Source of the DNA: Phyto melanocephala
Lineage: Eukaryota; Arthropoda; Insecta; Diptera; Rhinophoridae
NCBI GenBank assembly: GCA_941918925.1
Contig: OW799237.1
Coordinates: 96,321,015-96,385,014 of the forward strand
Length of the DNA: 64,000 nt
Reading direction: 5' to 3'
The position numbers and the translations under genes were made by a program. Shown one piece after another: positions 1 to 11,579 of this stretch. The stretch's first letter is position 1. The number at the start of each line of letters is the position of its first letter. The notes beneath the pieces are model-generated. The model was not told where the DNA came from. It ran no database searches and worked only from the letters and a program-made list of their open reading frames with translations.

Positions 1-364
1 TGGTCGTTTTACTGTAATACTATTTGATTAAGAAAAAGATATATGTTTGTGAAATCTATGATAAAGGACATATTAAAAAATAAAGATACAAAAACAAAAG
101 CAACAAAAATAATTAATACGAAAAAAAGAAATCAAACTTTTCATCTCTAAGCCAAGGCTCTAAGCATAAAACTAAAATAAAGGCGAATTCAAAAATGTTG
201 GTCATTAGGCTTTTTGATCAGCTGCTTTTAGACTACCTTGTGAATGTCTTACGCTTTTGTTTTTAGACAAATTTTAAACAAACAGTACTGCACTTAGTCC
301 ATGCATTTAAAACAAAAAAAATTAAATTCTTTTATTAACTTTGTTTAAATAAAACTTGAAACAT
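1..364. other. AT-rich non-coding stretch
   Basis: No coding signal. Around 180-195 there is a short match to the end of the hAT-type miniature element described at 15063 (AGGCGAATTC followed by A/T), without a partner end, so it is at most a decayed fragment. Confidence 0.5.
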
Positions 365-367
365 TAA

Positions 368-484
368 GGGCCGTATTCATAAAAAATATTTTAGGTTTAT
401 TGAAGGCTTATTTGAAAAATTTCTCTACAAAATCTGTCAAATAAGCCTTTAATAAACTAAAAATATTTTTTATGAATACGGCCC
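368..484. mobile_element. Palindromic MITE (family A), PIF/Harbinger-type TAA duplication
   Basis: A 117-bp element that is almost entirely one inverted repeat. It begins GGGCCGTATTCATAAAAAAT and ends with the complement. It is flanked by TAA at 365-367 and 485-487, the 3-bp target preference of PIF/Harbinger transposons. The inner arms share AAGGCTTATTTGA. A second full copy lies at 55614-55730, also flanked by TAA, and decayed copies lie near 5164, 25033 and 56997. It is non-coding and would depend on a transposase encoded elsewhere. Family placement rests only on the duplication length and sequence. Confidence 0.75.
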
Positions 485-507
485 TAATGATTTTATTTGA
501 AAATAAA

Positions 508-1834
508 ACAAGTAAGAGCACTATATTCGGCTGTGCCGAATCTTTTATACCCACCACCAATTTTGTGTACATTAAAAGTACAGTATTTATTTTTTTGTTA
601 ATCGCTATGGAATAATATCTTTATAATAAAATATATTTCACTTTCTTTGTAGAGGGTGGTTAAATTTTAAGGGCCCATGTGGAAGGTGAACTACAACTAG
701 TCTTTAGATTTGTTTTCTGCATTTCATTTGACATTTCTCAATCTCAAACTTACTCAATTTGATCCGTGGAAAGATACGCAAATGAGCAACGCCTTAAAGA
801 TATTCAGGTTTTTTATTGAAATGGGCGTTCAAATCAAAATGCATTTTGTGCACTTCGTAATTCTTTTGATCAACATAATCGTTCAAATTCATTCACAATC
901 GGGAGAATTGTAAAAAATATTTAAATTTCTGCAAAATAGGTCTGTATAAAGTGTTAGAAAATCTGTGAATGCCTTCTTAGTTCGTTGAATGGGAACAATT
1001 GCTGGTTTTTGCGATAGTGTGGTAAAAGAGCAGTCAACCTCGACTCATCATCATGCCCAACAATCGAGCATCAACATTTTCATTAAAAATTTGGAACATC
1101 AGATAGAGGAGTGGCGCCAACGATGGGGGGAGGGGTCCATTTATTATTCCAAAATCTTTATTAATAGAGAAATTATATGAATTTTAGGTAAAACGTTATA
1201 TGGGAGGTGGGCGTAAAAGTGGGCGTGGCACATTGATTTTCCGTTACAATAAAGCGTCTCACCAAAAACCAAAGTGTGCAAAATTTCAGAGTCGTACATC
1301 AAACTTTGTTGCTTTTATGACATTTTTGTTTTTAAATATACCGAAAAATTCTCTGTGCGGTATAAATTTTCGTACATTTTGATCGATAACTCCTCTCCTA
1401 ATGCATAGATTTAAATGATTTTCGGGGAAGAATATTGTTTTTACTCAGGAAATATATATTCGAAGTTTCATTAGTCTAAATTAATGCATTTGGACACAAT
1501 TCCATTTTATTCGATGTTCGAAGGACACGGTTTGTTCGACCTTCTCTTGCTTCCTCTCTTCCTAATATTCCGATTTAGCCCATTTTCAATACCAAACAAA
1601 CCTTGTCTATAACAAAGATTCTGGCAAAATTAGAGCCCCTAGCTTTTTCGGTGCGACCTCTATCGTGCTTTCAACAGACGGACAGACGGACGGACATAGC
1701 TAGATCGTCATAAAATCAAACCCTGATTCAGAATATATATACTTTATGGGGTCTAAGATAGATATTTTGATGTGTTACAAACGGAATGACAAAATGAATA
1801 TACCCCCACCATTTTTTTGGTGGCGGGTATAAAA
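508..1834 (+). repeat. mini-me/DINE-1-like composite repeat, copy 1 (deleted form)
   Basis: Starts ACAAGTAAGAGCACTATATT, then a small hairpin ATTCGGC-TGT-GCCGAAT and TATACCCACCACC. It ends GGTGGCGGGTATAAAA, complementary to the start. The (GGACAGAC)n proto-microsatellite at about 1674-1695 and the AATATATATACTTTATGGGG block are the landmarks of mini-me/DINE-1 (Helitron/Helentron-related) elements of flies. It carries a nested mariner-like segment (652-1140). Compared with the copy at 39291-41705 it lacks most of the internal 288-bp tandem units. No helicase or Rep coding sequence is present, so it is non-autonomous. Confidence 0.75.
652..1140 (+). pseudogene. Mariner-like (DUF4817-type) transposon fragment nested in the DINE-like copy
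   Basis: The left end (AGGGTGGTTAAATTTTAAGG) matches the terminal repeat of the elements at 30096 and 39438. The + strand at about 835-925 reads as a decayed helix-turn-helix block comparable to the one at 10380 (DSFGQHNRSNSSTIGKIV in the better copy). The right end is lost: after the poly-G at 1125-1137 the sequence jumps straight into the host repeat. No usable transposase remains. Confidence 0.6.
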
Positions 1835-3800
1835 GGTTCGACATATTTTAGTGGGAGCATTTTGCAAAAATCTGCTAAATATTTTATTTTGTAAATTTTT
1901 TTTAAATAATTCAGTGTAAAAGTGTAACATTTTTCTTTAAGATTTTATTCACAGATATTGGCAGCATGTTTTCTAAATGAAGTCATTTTGTTTTGTTCTG
2001 CCAGAGACCAAATTTTTCACTTTGCCGAAAACAACAAGGCAACACAGAAAATTAAAAGCAAAAACCTTAAAAATTCGTTATAACAAACTTTGAAGTTATA
2101 AAACATTACCGCAAAATTAGTACAACTTTTTAGTTGTTGTTGTTTTAGTTTTTTTTTGTGTTTGTTTTTCCATCTCTTTGTTGCTGTTGTACTTAGTTAG
2201 TTGTTTCTTTTTCACTTAAGATGTGCCATAAATAATGTTGTCTTAACACTTTAAATGTGTTAGGGAAACCAAAAACAAGTTATTTGTTGCCATTTCTAAC
2301 GATATGGTTGTTTTTTTTTTCTCTTAAGTTTAATGCCAACAAATTTTAATAAAAGTAAGAATGAAAAAAAAGACAAGCCAAATAGAAAAAGTTCTTTTTT
2401 CGTTTTTACAAAAAAAAACAAAAATAATAAAAAAACATTTGATTATTTACCACTGCATATTAGATTTTATTTAATTTAAAAGTTGAATAAACTTATTACT
2501 CGTCATACATACACATGTTTTATACATATTAAACAAAGAAAAACAACATGAAATGTCTTATATGAACACCAACATACATAATCATTTATACATCCAAGAA
2601 TGTATATATATAGACGACCAATCCAATATGATTTACTTCAGCAATTTCTCTTCTTCATAGAGCAAATCTTTATAATTATTTACATGTGTATGTACATGTG
2701 TATGTTTTCATGTGTGTGTGTGTGTTTTGTGATTATGTGGATTTATATTTCAATTTGTGAGAATAAATGTAATATTTTTGTTGTTATTCTTGCCAGTGTT
2801 GGTCGTACTTAAGTAATAAATCATAAGAGTGAATAAATCATAAAGGCAACATTTTCAATTGACATTAAAATGACACAATCCCAGATACATAAACCCTAAC
2901 ATATATAAAGACATTTATATGTGTGTTTATAAGTATGAAGGTGGGTGATCGAACAACCAATTAGAAATTAAAAAGTCTTTAGTTTAAGCTGCCTTAGACA
3001 TATATAATAACTTCACAGAAACATTGACTTATTTTCAAAGCAATTGAAAATATCTCAAAGGTTTAGTCCAGACATAATAAATAATTGAAAATTTTATGCA
3101 AATCCTGTAATACCCAATAATTACTAACCTAGTAAAATAAATAAAATAAATTGTTTTTTTATATTCTTTAATAAAAATCCAATAAAAACAAACCTCATCC
3201 CAGCAAATGGTGCCTCCCTAATACACATGTATTTATACATCTACTTATTTCTATTATAAAACATATACTAAACACTATAAGTATTGTATTTAAATTTCTG
3301 TGTGTACTTAAGTTGTTGTATCAGAATTGATATCAACATCATTTATAATGATTTCGTTGCTGATAATGATAACGCTGACGATAATGACGATGATTATTAT
3401 CACAATACTAATAACAATAACGATGATGATAAAAATAATGGCATGAAAATTGACAGTATTATTGTCATGTTTATGCCGTCTAAATACGAGGCAACTTAAG
3501 TTGTGTGCAGGCTGTCAGTAATGTTTTATTAAAATGTTGTATTGAAAAATGTATATGCTTCTGCTACTACTTGTTGGCTGGAAATTTAGGTGAAGTATTC
3601 CCATTATACATACGCAGACTCATATGTTGTGGACAATATTTCAACTGTTATATATCGATCATTTAATTTCTGTTTAAAATAATGTTAGGTATAGACGTTA
3701 TAGAGCAGAAGATATAAAATGAAACTTGACAGCTCTTCTGAAATAGTCCAACATATAATCCTTAAATTTATGAATATTTTTTTTTAATTTCTAAAATGAT
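1835..3800. other. Gene-free AT-rich region with simple repeats
   Basis: No supported gene. There are poly-T tracts around 2290-2410, a (TG)n run at about 2712-2728, and a GAT/AAT-rich stretch at 3340-3440 that encodes only Asp/Asn low complexity in one frame. CCCAGCAAATGG at about 3198 resembles the end of other repeats here but has no partner. Confidence 0.5.
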
Positions 3801-3814
3801 AATTTTGCTCGAAC

Positions 3815-4140
3815 ATAAGATAAATTTGAGATAATAACTCTATTGCAATTTCGCAACTTAAAAAACTATCCTTAAGAAAATTTTGAAAAATAATGAATAA
3901 CTATACAGAAAATTATAGCGTTAAAACATATTGCCTCCATTTTTTCAAAGAATATCATTTGGAGTAATAACTTATTTTACCAGAATTTACACGAAAAAAA
4001 TATTATCTTTAATTATTATTATTAAACAAAATCAATTTATGAAAATCAAGTCAAAAACGTAAAAGGGGTTTCCTGAAAAACAACAAAAACAGACATAAGC
4101 AATTTTCGCTTAATACCAAAGGTTTATTTACGATCACTGT
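3815..4140. repeat. Dispersed repeat, copy 1 (partner at 54700-55075)
   Basis: Shares ordered blocks with 54700-55075: TTGAGATAATAAC, GCTATAGCGTAAAGAC-like, AATATCATTTGGA, TTTCCTGAAAAAC and AAACAGACATAAGCA, with similar spacing. Both copies are non-coding. The order of blocks indicates common descent rather than chance AT-richness. The last block also resembles sequence near 23640. Class is unknown. Confidence 0.5.
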
Positions 4141-4393
4141 CGTGTCTTTTGATTTGGGGTCAAACTTTAAATTGTGTGCCAAACATAGACATGCGACACT
4201 ATGCTTTGCTTTAAGGACAACAATTTTATTTAAAGCACATGCTTCAGTGCTAAATTATATTTTGTATTTTTAATTAAACAAAGATTACATCGAGAGCCAA
4301 TGTTTTCTTGTCTAGCTTTTTTTACAACGCTAGAGGTCGCTACATTTCTTAAGTATTATATTTTAAGAATTATTTCTTTTTTTTTTAATTTAA

Positions 4394-5164
4394 CCCTGCA
4401 TGCTTAATGTTAGTCGTTTCGACTAACATTGTTACTTTTTCTCTTCATAACTTTTTTTGCTCTTATTTGATCATTCTCATTTTTAGTGTTGAATGAGTTG
4501 ATTTAGTTACAAAGCTACCGCCGATTATTACTGATGTGTTGTGTGACTCATTTAAATGGTATGTATTGGTTTGCAAAAACTACTTAGTCGTAACGACTAA
4601 CTTTGGTTTTATTGCAATTTTTTTTTAGTAAACAAAATGACTGTTAAGAAAATAACCGACGATAAACGAGTCTCAAAACACGTATATTGATAACACAGCA
4701 CCAAAAAAATAATAATAATAAAATAAAAATTTGTGCATTTTGTACCTACCAAAGACAACGCATGACAAAGGCTGTATGCATAAAATGCAAAAAAAATATA
4801 TGTGGCGAGCACAAAGTTGAACTTTGCGTCTCTTGTGGAAATAATTAAAGTACAATTTTTTTTTAGTTTAAGTATTTAAGACAAAGCCTTAGCTTTATAA
4901 TGGCAAGAAGCCTTTTTTAAGTTTTTGAATTTTTTTAAATAAATTTTATATTTAAAATTTTTAAATCTGATGTACCTTAGACTGATGAAGAACAGTAATT
5001 TATTTCATTATAAATAAAATAGAAATCAAAACAAATGAAAATGTTTTTTGCTTTTATATACCATAAGGTATAGTATTTTAGTTTTTCAGTAACTTTTATG
5101 GATTAGGAACCCTACCCGTTCCACAGAGTTCATATTTCGGGCATGTTAATCGAATCGACTAGAC
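4394..5164 (+). mobile_element. piggyBac remnant 3 (TTAACCC end with GTTAGTCG palindromes)
   Basis: Begins CCCTGCATGC directly after TTAA at 4390-4393, as piggyBac ends do. A palindrome GTTAGTCG-TTT-CGACTAAC lies at 4409-4427 and a near-copy CTTAGTCG-TAA-CGACTAAC at 4583-4601. A degenerate third copy, GTTAATCG-AAT-CGACTAGAC, at 5145-5164 may mark the right end, but no clean right TTAA is visible. Between them is a transposase fragment (4637-4848) that keeps the C-terminal cysteine-rich domain. This arrangement parallels the intact element at 18743-21067. The left boundary is firm; the right boundary is a guess. Confidence 0.6.
4637..4848 (+). pseudogene. piggyBac transposase remnant, C-terminal cysteine-rich domain
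   Basis: The last 38 codons (4732-4848, stop TAA) form a cysteine-rich domain: CAFC at the start, CIKCKKNICGEHK in the middle and CVSC near the end. The same layout ends the intact transposase at 19230-20945 (CYMC, CQICKNNVCNEH, CKEC). A possible N-terminal start lies at 4637, but its frame differs and stops soon, so the core DDD domain has been deleted and the joins are frameshifted. In active family members this domain helps bind the transposon ends; here it is only a fossil. Confidence 0.7.
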
Positions 5165-5240
5165 TTATTTGACAGAATTTGTACAGAAATTTGTCAAATA
5201 AGCCTTCAATAAATCCAAAACATTTTTTATGAATATGTCA
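5165..5240. mobile_element. Decayed half of palindromic MITE family A
   Basis: ACTTATTTGACAGAATTTG, TTTGTCAAATAAGCCTTCAA and the TTTTTTATGAATA block match the right arm of the elements at 368-484 and 55614-55730. The outer left arm is missing and no flanking TAA pair is present. Confidence 0.55.
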
Positions 5241-8200
5241 GTTAAATTATAAAATTTATATTTATTTCATTGTTTTTAATGCTATAAAATATTTGATTTG
5301 ACAGGAAAATTAAATTACCAAAATTGATATAAAAATTTAAAAAAAAAATTGTTGCTTTTATTGATGTTGCAACAATAAAATTCTATTTAAAAAAAAAAAT
5401 AACAAAATCAAGCAATTTATGTGTGTATGTATGTAAAAAGCCTGCAGATAATGCTGGACTATGTTGTCACTTGAAGCTAAAATAGACTGCTTACAATATG
5501 GTCCTATGTAATGCGGTGTAGTGCATCTATACTTAGTTAAGGCACTGTAGTAATATAAGACTTATGTATATTTACTCTAAGTTAAAATGGCATTGAATTG
5601 AAATTAAATTCATTTTTGTTTACAATAATTATTCTTAATAAATTAAAATTATAATTTTGTTTTGTTTATTTGGTCAGCATAAATGAACATTAAAACTTTT
5701 TGTTGTGATAGGAATAATGTAATATGATTTTTGTATTGAATGTTTGCGTATTAATTGTTTTCACGTGCATCAAATGTTTGGCAGCTAAAAGAAAAGAATT
5801 GTCAGCATTGCAAATTCCCGTGGGAACAGCCAATTCAATATTGATTTCTTGCTGTGCCATATTAATGCTGACCATACAATAAATTAGTATATAAGTTGTA
5901 AATTTTTGAAAATAAAATTAGAATTTATCGAACAGCTAAAAATTAAACAGATTTTTTTAAATTCTCAGTTAAATCGGCACTGTTGGGTGCTGAAGTCAAA
6001 CGGCTGCAGAGCTTAGTAAATACTGAACCTTACCTTCCTCCTTCAAATATAATACCATCACAGCGGTCATGAACCATATAACTTTCAAACAAAAGTTTAT
6101 AGTTAAACGACATGTGTTTCATGTTTTAACGATTAAGTATAGCTTTGCTAAGAGGTGAATAATAGTCATATAGGTTCTTTAATGAGTAGTGACAAAGAGT
6201 AGTTTTGGGACTATTCCGATTACGATATGGTCCAGCCTTAGGACATCGTAATGTTAAATCGACCATGTTATACAGTTGGGTGACCTAGTCCATTACGAAA
6301 TATAATTTATATGCGTGTATGGACTAGTCGCGTTGTCTGCAGGGTAATAGAGAAAATGTTTGAGTTTATGTCGATTATTTTATATGTTCATTCATTTGTA
6401 CGAATATATGTAATACGAAGTTTTTCGTCTGTTCACTGTACTTTTCGCGTATATAATCACACAAAGCGAAAAGGTATGTGTGTAATTAAGGGTGATAGTC
6501 AATTTTTTTTTTTTAATTTCTGAATATTCCGGCAGAAATACTGGAACACTACGGCCTATAAATCTGAACCAAATCCAACATCATTTTCTGAACGCGCATT
6601 GAGATTAAAGTTCAGATATGAGCAAATTTCATTCAAGTTTCATCGCTTTTGGTCACATAATATTATTGTGGAAGTCGCTTCTAACAAATTTCTACCACAT
6701 AAAACATCATCTACCACATGAAACATGTGTTTGGTGTACTTTGCAAGAATTTTTTTATAAATCTGCAATTTTATTTTCAAATTCCGGCAAATTCAAATTC
6801 GTCGTCCATTAAGATACTTCCAATAAGAAATGTTAAATAATATTTTAAAATTTCCCCTTCGATTCATGATCATACTTCCCTTACTTAACCAGCCTACATG
6901 TGTTTGGTCACATTCAAACTTATACACAATATATAAGTACAGACACACAACTACGCACTCATATGAACTGTTACTTAGTCTATTTAGTGTTTAATTTTAG
7001 CAGTCCCCTATAACTATCAATGATGTATTTATGTTTTATGACACCATAATAGAATAAGAGTCAAAGCGCTTATAGCAGCAGCAAATTCACGCACAAACAA
7101 AACAGTCACACAAACATTTTGGTATCTTTCTGTCTGTCTTTCTGTTTAACTGTCCATACAGAAGTATTGCATGTGTATACATGGCAGTCTGCACATCTCA
7201 ATTCAATATTTAACACAAAAATTGTTTTTTTTTTAAGATCTATAATATTATATTTATATGTCTGAGACTGTATAAAATATTAACGATATGTAGTATAATA
7301 TAGATTTGATTATTGCGGAAATGTGTCAAGTGATCTTTGTAGCGACATTTGAAACTCCTAATAAATATCAATACATCTCCAAATGCAGTTATCTCAATTA
7401 CCATAATATAACCATTTGTTCTTTGCTGTTGATAGAACATTCGTGTTGAATTAACATTTATATTAGTGAGTAAACTTTGCTACAACAACAACACCAGCAG
7501 TACACTTTTATGCATATTTCAAGACTTAAGAATAATTTGCAGCATTTAATTTCTAAATTTTGTTATTAAACATATATGTTGGTAGGAAGAAAATTTAAGT
7601 ATATTTCTTTATAGTTACATACACATGTGCATTTTAAATATATAATTTTATACATACCTATAACGGAAATAAATCATACACAATGAATACATATGTGTGT
7701 TTGTGTATATGCAATTATTTATGAAGGTAATTTTTTTTCTCATTCAACATGTGTGTGTGTGTGTGTTTATCTTATGTATAGACATAAGTTTAATTTCTGT
7801 GACAATTTTATTGCTTATGGCCTTAAGAAATTTTTTGATTTGTTTAATAATTTCCATCTTATCAGTTGAAATTTATGACTTTCTCATTTATTTAGTTTTG
7901 AAAAAATCATCTATAATATTTCTACAAGAAGCTAGTAATATTTTAAGGAAAATTAATGTATAAAAAAATATCCGAAAGGAAACTAAAATAAACTCGAAAG
8001 CATACATATAGACGTATGTATATTTAATTCATATTGTTTTTATTAATCTATTTATTTTTTTATAAATATGACATATGGTAAAGAGAGCAAAGGATGCAAG
8101 ATTGTACATAAGAGTAAGTTGTCAAACCCGGTTTCCAAGTAATTAGAAAATCCGTATTTTTATATTTTTTTTTAACATTTTTCGGTTTTCGAAATATTCA

Positions 8201-8249
8201 AGAAAACAGTTTTTATTTCCCGAATCATTCGACAATAGTGTGGAAAAAC
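5241..8249. other. Gene-free AT-rich region
   Basis: Open frames are short, without recognisable domains or codon bias. A (TG)8 microsatellite lies at about 7750-7765. No terminal repeats, RNA genes or splice-linked exons were recognised. Confidence 0.5.
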
Positions 8250-9006
8250 TCTCATTACAAAATAATAAGTTAAATGTACTATTAAACATTTCTTCACTAC
8301 TTACAATTTGGCACTTAAACCCATTATTTTCACACGGCGATGTCATTAGATGCAAGTACTTACCACGCTCGCTTATAAAAGGGACTTAAATAAGTATTTT
8401 TTACGTTTGCTTATAAACAAGACTTAAATAAAAACTAACTTTCATAGCAATAAATAATAGCTTGATTTTAATAAATAAAATAAGCCATTAATATTTATTA
8501 TGGACTTACAGAAGTCATCCGTTTCTTTTGAGAACAAACATTTTGGTTTATTATTTGTGAAAATTTATAAGTCATCCTTTTGTTAATGAAATAATTTTCC
8601 CCTCTTCACAAAATTATTATTATTTATACCCTAAGAGTGTTAAATAAAATGAGAACTATAAAAGTTCATGTATTTTATTGGTTATTAGCAAATTTCACAA
8701 CAAGAAATTGTATTGTGTGTGTATCTAAGCAAATGTCCGAATGAAGTACTTACGTATCACATTATAAATCAAATCATTACTAAAATACATCTTAGTAGGA
8801 CAGATGATATGTAATAGTCATTGAAAAGTATATTGTTTAGTAAAAGCAAGTCATTCGCCTGTGTTCTGTATTCCGAGTGAAATTAAATAACTCGGAATTG
8901 CCATTATAGTGTTATTGTTTATAACAACAATGCAATTTCAATTCCGAATGATATAATATCACTCGGAATACAGAACACAGACGACATACCTAGTTTTTGC
9001 TGGGTA
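8250..9006 (+). repeat. Dispersed repeat B, copy without LINE (empty-site paralogue)
   Basis: Matches 31313-34750 on both sides of the LINE insertion there: CTTACAATTTGGCAC, the CTCGCTTATAAA and GGGACT blocks, AGAGTGTTAAATAAAATGAGA, ACAAATTGTATTG-like and the end CTAGTTTTTGCTGGGTA. It therefore shows the repeat before LINE insertion. It has its own nested palindromic element at 8859-8980. The end (GCTGGGTA, with TACCCA at the other end of the 31 kb copy) suggests a terminal-repeat DNA element, but the class is not established. Confidence 0.6.
8859..8980. mobile_element. Palindromic MITE (family B) nested in repeat B
   Basis: A 122-bp near-perfect inverted repeat: CTGTGTTCTGTATTCCGAGT at the left and its complement at the right, with inner arms containing CGGAATT and a loop around ATTGTTTATAAC. 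The LINE-bearing paralogue near 34720 lacks it, so it inserted after the two copies separated. No coding capacity; the target duplication is not clear. Confidence 0.65.
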
Positions 9007-9159
9007 CAATATAGATACGCTGTGTCAATATAGAACGATTTTTTTAAATATTTTTTAACTCTATTTAGAAATTACTTTCATCTTCAACACACTAGATATT
9101 TACGAAACTTTTTGCTCATTGTTTTTGATTTTATAACCTGAAAAATATAAATATCTGTA

Positions 9160-9370
9160 TGAAAAGGATGGTTGACTGAGCAATGCCTGTCTGTCGGAAT
9201 GTTGACTTAAATACACTTTTAGAGACCCCAACATATTGTGCCTACCTGTATATAGTACCAATCTTTCGAAAATGTTGGGGAATTAATCGCTATTGAAATC
9301 CAGCTTCAACGCTCAATAACTTTCTAAAATATGAGCACTTAAACCAAACTGCCTCTGTTTTATTTTAATA
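9160..9370 (-). repeat. mini-me/DINE-like fragment (reverse)
   Basis: On the reverse strand it carries the blocks found inside the fuller copies at 9576 and 61933: CTCATAT near AAAGTTAT, ATTTCAATAGCGATT, a TTGGTACTATAT block, and a decayed GACAGAC region. Ends are missing. Confidence 0.5.
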
Positions 9371-9575
9371 TTTTTATCACAAAAATTATTATAAAATTAA
9401 AAAAAAAAATACAAAAAAGCTTTCCGATACATACACATAATGAAATTTAAATTTTTTTTTTTTTTGTTGTCAAGTTGTTATAAAGTGACAATTAGTAGCA
9501 ATCGTAGGCAACAAAACTTGTAAAATAAGTAAAAATATCACCAAAAATTTTGCAAATTCAAAATTTAAAGAATAA

Positions 9576-10360
9576 ACAAGTAACAGTGCTATATTCGGCC
9601 GTGCCGAATCTTATATACCCTTCACAACGTGTAGTCATGTAATAACAATTGTTTGTATCACCATTCATCCCATATAAAATACGTGCATATGTACACGTTA
9701 GAATAAATGTGGCATCGAATCCCAGCTGAGCCAAAAAAATTTTATTTTATTTTATTTAATATATTATTTATATTTTATTATTTTTTTTATATTTTTTTAA
9801 AATTTTTTTAAAAAATTTTTTTAGAAAAATTTTTAAAAAATTTTTTAAAATTTTTTTTTAAATTTTTTTTTTGTAGTTTTTTTATTATTATACCCTTCAT
9901 TTTTTTCTTATTTTTAATATTTTTTTTTTGTAATTTTTTTTGTTTGGTACGTTTTTTACATGTATGTATGTATGTATGTTGTTGTTGTAATTGTGAAAAA
10001 AACGAGGTGGTCGTGGTTTTTTGCTCATATCTCAGAAAGTTATGGGGCGATTGTGCTGAATTTCAATAGCGATTCATTCCTGGATATTTTCAAGAGATTG
10101 ATACCATATACAGATCTGAGGAACATATAGTTGCTTCTAAAAGTTGATTTCAACCAACACACGGACAGACGGGCAGACGGACAGACGGATAGACGGACAG
10201 ACGGACAGACGGACAGACGGTCAGGGCTTAGTCGACTCCTCTATTCATAAGCTTTCAGAAAATATATACTTTATGGGGTCGGAAATGAAAATTGTAGAAA
10301 TTACAAACGGAATGACAACACTATATATACCCTTGTGCACCACAGGTGAAGGGTATAAAA
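9576..10360 (+). repeat. mini-me/DINE-1-like repeat, copy 2
   Basis: Starts ACAAGTAACAGTGCTATATT with the hairpin ATTCGGC-CG-TGCCGAAT and TATACCCTTCAC. It ends GGTGAAGGGTATAAAA, complementary to TTTATACCCTTCACC-like sequence at the start. Inside are a T/A-only stretch (about 9735-9950), a (TGTA)n run near 9961, and a (GGACAGAC)n microsatellite at 10161-10220. The closest relatives in the window are the reverse copy at 22431-23025 and the copy at 61933-62900. The open frame across the microsatellite (from 10144) is not a gene. Confidence 0.75.
10161..10220 (+). repeat. (GGACAGAC)n proto-microsatellite
   Basis: Imperfect tandem 8-mers of GGACAGAC/GGATAGAC. It is the (GTCY)n region seen from the other strand and is characteristic of mini-me elements. 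The same tract sits at the same place in the copies at 508, 39291 and 61933. Confidence 0.85.
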
Positions 10361-10361
10361 A

Positions 10362-11577
10362 TGGGCATTCAAATCAAAAGGCATTTCGTGCACTTCGTGA
10401 TTCTTTTGGTCAACATAATCGTTCAAATTCGTCCACAATCGGGAAAATTGTAAAAAATATTTAAATTTCTGCAAAACAGGTCTGTATGAAATGTTAGAAA
10501 ATCTGTGAATGCCTTTTTAGTTCGTGGAATGGGAACCATTGCTGTTTTTCGCGATAGTGTGTCAAAATAGCATACGCAAAGAAAAAATATGGTTGTGGTA
10601 ACCATAATCGAAGAGCAACATACTATGATTGAATTGTATGATAATGGTTTTCATTATGATTATAATTAAAACATTTAATGGTTACCAGTTATCATTATAA
10701 TGTTTAATTAAATTTTCATTTAATAATCATATATGACTACAATTGAAATCGACAATGTTCACTTTTTTACGGCAAATTATTGTCTTTTGCTGTAACATAC
10801 ACATATTGGTTGTACTTACCAATTAAATTGCAATTTTTATACCAAATTTGTTTTTAATTTTCTCGTTTATTTGTAAATTTTCTTAAATTTTTCGAAATTT
10901 TTGGTCATATTTTTGACATCGCAAGCTTTTAAAATAATAAAAATTTATTCAGCAGGAAGAAAAAAAGAGAAAAGAATAAAATCAAATCAGTATTAAAAAA
11001 AATCATAGCCTGATTAATTTAGAATCATACTGTGGTCTCACCTATTATTAAACGATTATTTGTAGTTTTAAATGCTTTTAAAAATAATATTATTTTTGTC
11101 AAATTAATTTTTGTAAATCAAACTATTTTTAAATGATAACCATTTTGAAATTTTTACTAAAAGTAAACATTAAATTATACAATTCAAACAAATGCTTGAT
11201 TATCGTGACAAAATATATGATGAAATGAAACAAAAATACTTATAACTTGTTTTCGACAACCAAATATTGTTATAGAAACTATAATATGACCGTCGTGAGC
11301 ATGTCGTAACCATGGTTTTTCTTTGCGTGCAGTCAACCTCGACTTATCATCGTGCTCAACAATTGAACATCAAGATTGTTATTGACAATTTGGACCATCG
11401 AATGGAGGTGTGCCGCCAACGTTGCAGCGGCCATTTGGCCTATATTTTGTTCCATACATAATTGCACCATACCAGTACTATCATAATAAAAATAAATGAC
11501 AAAAATATTCTAAATAATTTATGTTTTATTCAAAATCAACATCGGCTTTTAAAATTTAACCACCCTTTAGTTAAATG
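10362..11577 (+). pseudogene. Mariner-like (DUF4817-type) element, left-truncated, with a nested MITE
   Basis: The left part reads RALRDSFGQHNRSNSS then TIGKIVKNI, the helix-turn-helix start typical of DUF4817-type Tc1/mariner transposases (consensus YGxHNRPxxxTIxxIV). The right end is the terminal repeat ATCGGCTTTTAAAATTTAAC then CACCCTT, followed by TA at 11578-11579. The left end is missing, because it abuts the DINE-like copy at 10360. A 756-bp element (10573-11328) splits the body. The downstream part includes VNLDLSSCSTIEHQ-like decayed codons. It is non-functional. Confidence 0.65.
10573..11328. mobile_element. Nested 756-bp element with ACGCAAAGAAAAA ends and GCA duplication
   Basis: Left end TACGCAAAGAAAAAATATGG; right end the complement of ACGCAAAGAAAAACCATGG. 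It is flanked by GCA at 10570-10572 and 11329-11331. The interrupted mariner-like sequence reads uninterrupted as GTGTGGCAAAAGAGCAGTCA in the copy near 39800, confirming both boundaries. The interior is AT-rich with no coding capacity. A 3-bp duplication could be PIF/Harbinger or another 3-bp family, but GCA is not the usual TWA target, so the superfamily is open. Confidence 0.7.
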
Positions 11578-11579
11578 CC

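Noticed and set aside
3284..3499. Asp/Asn-rich small ORF
   Set aside because: Low-complexity GAT/AAT repeat translated in one frame; no start context, domain or splice partner.
9731..9960. T/A-only tract as a replication or matrix element
   Set aside because: The same tract occurs inside another DINE-like copy (22660-22850), so it is part of that repeat.
10144..10464. 106-codon ORF with RTDGQTDRR repeats
   Set aside because: It is a translation of the (GGACAGAC)n microsatellite of a mini-me/DINE-like repeat running into a mariner-like fragment.
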